A stretch of 64,000 bases of DNA from Polaribacter marinus (GTDB taxonomy: Bacteria; Bacteroidota; Bacteroidia; Flavobacteriales; Flavobacteriaceae): contig NZ_JAKQYM010000001.1 of NCBI RefSeq assembly GCF_022662535.1, forward strand, positions 558,001 to 622,000. The letters run 5' to 3'. The translations under genes and the position numbers were made by a program. Each line of letters begins with the position of its first letter. Position 1 is the first letter of the stretch. Of this stretch, positions 63,801 through 64,000 are shown one piece after another. Below the pieces are notes generated by a model. That model did not search any database, had not been told where the DNA came from, and saw nothing but the letters and a program-made list of their open reading frames with translations.

Positions 63801-64000
63801 ATGAATGATTTTTGGTTCTTCGAAAATGTAAACCTGTTCAACATTCTTTGCCCTCATAAATTTAAAGACTATAAAAAACATCATTCATTTGATGAGTACA
63901 AAAAAAGTGATTATGTTTATTTTGAAGAAGATGCCGCTAATAAAGTTTTTCTGATTGAAAAAGGGAAAGTAAAAATAGGTTATTATACAGAAAATGGAGA
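63801..64000 (+). CDS. Crp/Fnr family transcriptional regulator (5-prime part)
   Basis: ATG at 63801 starts MNDFWFFENVNLFNILCPHK, and the frame runs to the window end (66 residues). EYKKSDYVYFEEDAANKVFLIEKGKVKIGYYTENG matches the N-terminal beta-roll of the cyclic-nucleotide-binding domain. The C-terminal helix-turn-helix is outside the window, so ligand and targets cannot be told. Cys16 is the only cysteine in the visible part, which gives no Fe-S pattern. Confidence 0.8.
   Translation, partial: MNDFWFFENVNLFNILCPHKFKDYKKHHSFDEYKKSDYVYFEEDAANKVFLIEKGKVKIGYYTENG

Overview
The window is AT-rich bacterial chromosome from a member of the Flavobacteriaceae (Bacteroidota), most like marine genera such as Polaribacter or Tenacibaculum. 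This rests on gene content and signals, not on a database search: a T9SS C-terminal sorting domain, carboxypeptidase-like-domain TonB receptors, DUF4290, DUF3307/SatD, a DUF6503-like lipoprotein, a LuxC-type acyl-CoA reductase beside a ferredoxin, a DnaJ with only two zinc motifs, and promoters of the Bacteroidota form TTTG-N16-21-TANNTTTG. Several genes appear to start at TTG. No tRNA, rRNA, insertion sequence or CRISPR array was seen. About 54 protein genes, one RNase P RNA and one cobalamin riboswitch are supported.

Layout. 1-8 kb: thiol peroxidase (cut by the window edge), MATE exporter, a small acidic protein, Skp/OmpH chaperone, miaA, a voltage-gated-type K+ channel, a TonB receptor and a phosphodiester glycosidase-type protein. 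8-13 kb: a two-gene operon of exported cysteine proteases, a papain-type enzyme with a 21-Asn tract and DUF4384, then a 1132-residue caspase-type protein with four lectin-like repeats. 13.1-14.2 kb: a decayed transglutaminase/DUF3857-type gene. 14.2-20.3 kb: a minus-strand operon of LuxC-type reductase, serC, serA, DUF1015, yggS and an exonuclease with a degenerate GIY-YIG domain. 20.4-30.8 kb: ferredoxin, ychF, two lipoproteins, a DUF457-type membrane protein, gcvT, VF530, a lipoprotein-type B1 metallo-beta-lactamase, a sterol-desaturase-family protein and topB. 31-33.4 kb: the paired beta-helix protein and diheme cytochrome families of unknown function. 33.5-40.9 kb: Tex, a MORN-like protein, a GNAT, a secreted CotH protein and lysA. 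41-47.2 kb: parE, a 66-residue membrane protein, parC, and a membrane-embedded LuxR-type regulator. 47.2-50.7 kb: a B12 locus with a btuF-like lipoprotein divergent from a riboswitch-controlled btuB. 50.7-52.6 kb: a SatD-DUF3307-small membrane protein operon preceded by three palindromes at exactly 28-bp period. 52.8-64 kb: uvrD/pcrA, DUF4290, murA, a decayed copy of the murA tail, a NUMOD4/HNH-like protein, grpE and dnaJ behind a sigma-54-type promoter, rnpB, aconitase, an M23 peptidase and a partial Crp/Fnr regulator.

Most of the window is housekeeping. The least explained parts are the SatD operon with its regular operator array, where SatD carries class III cyclase-like motifs plus a helix-turn-helix; the exported papain/caspase pair; the duplicated, decayed murA 3-prime end that marks an old insertion; and the beta-helix/diheme cytochrome pair. 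The lipid-anchored B1 beta-lactamase is a candidate intrinsic carbapenem resistance gene.
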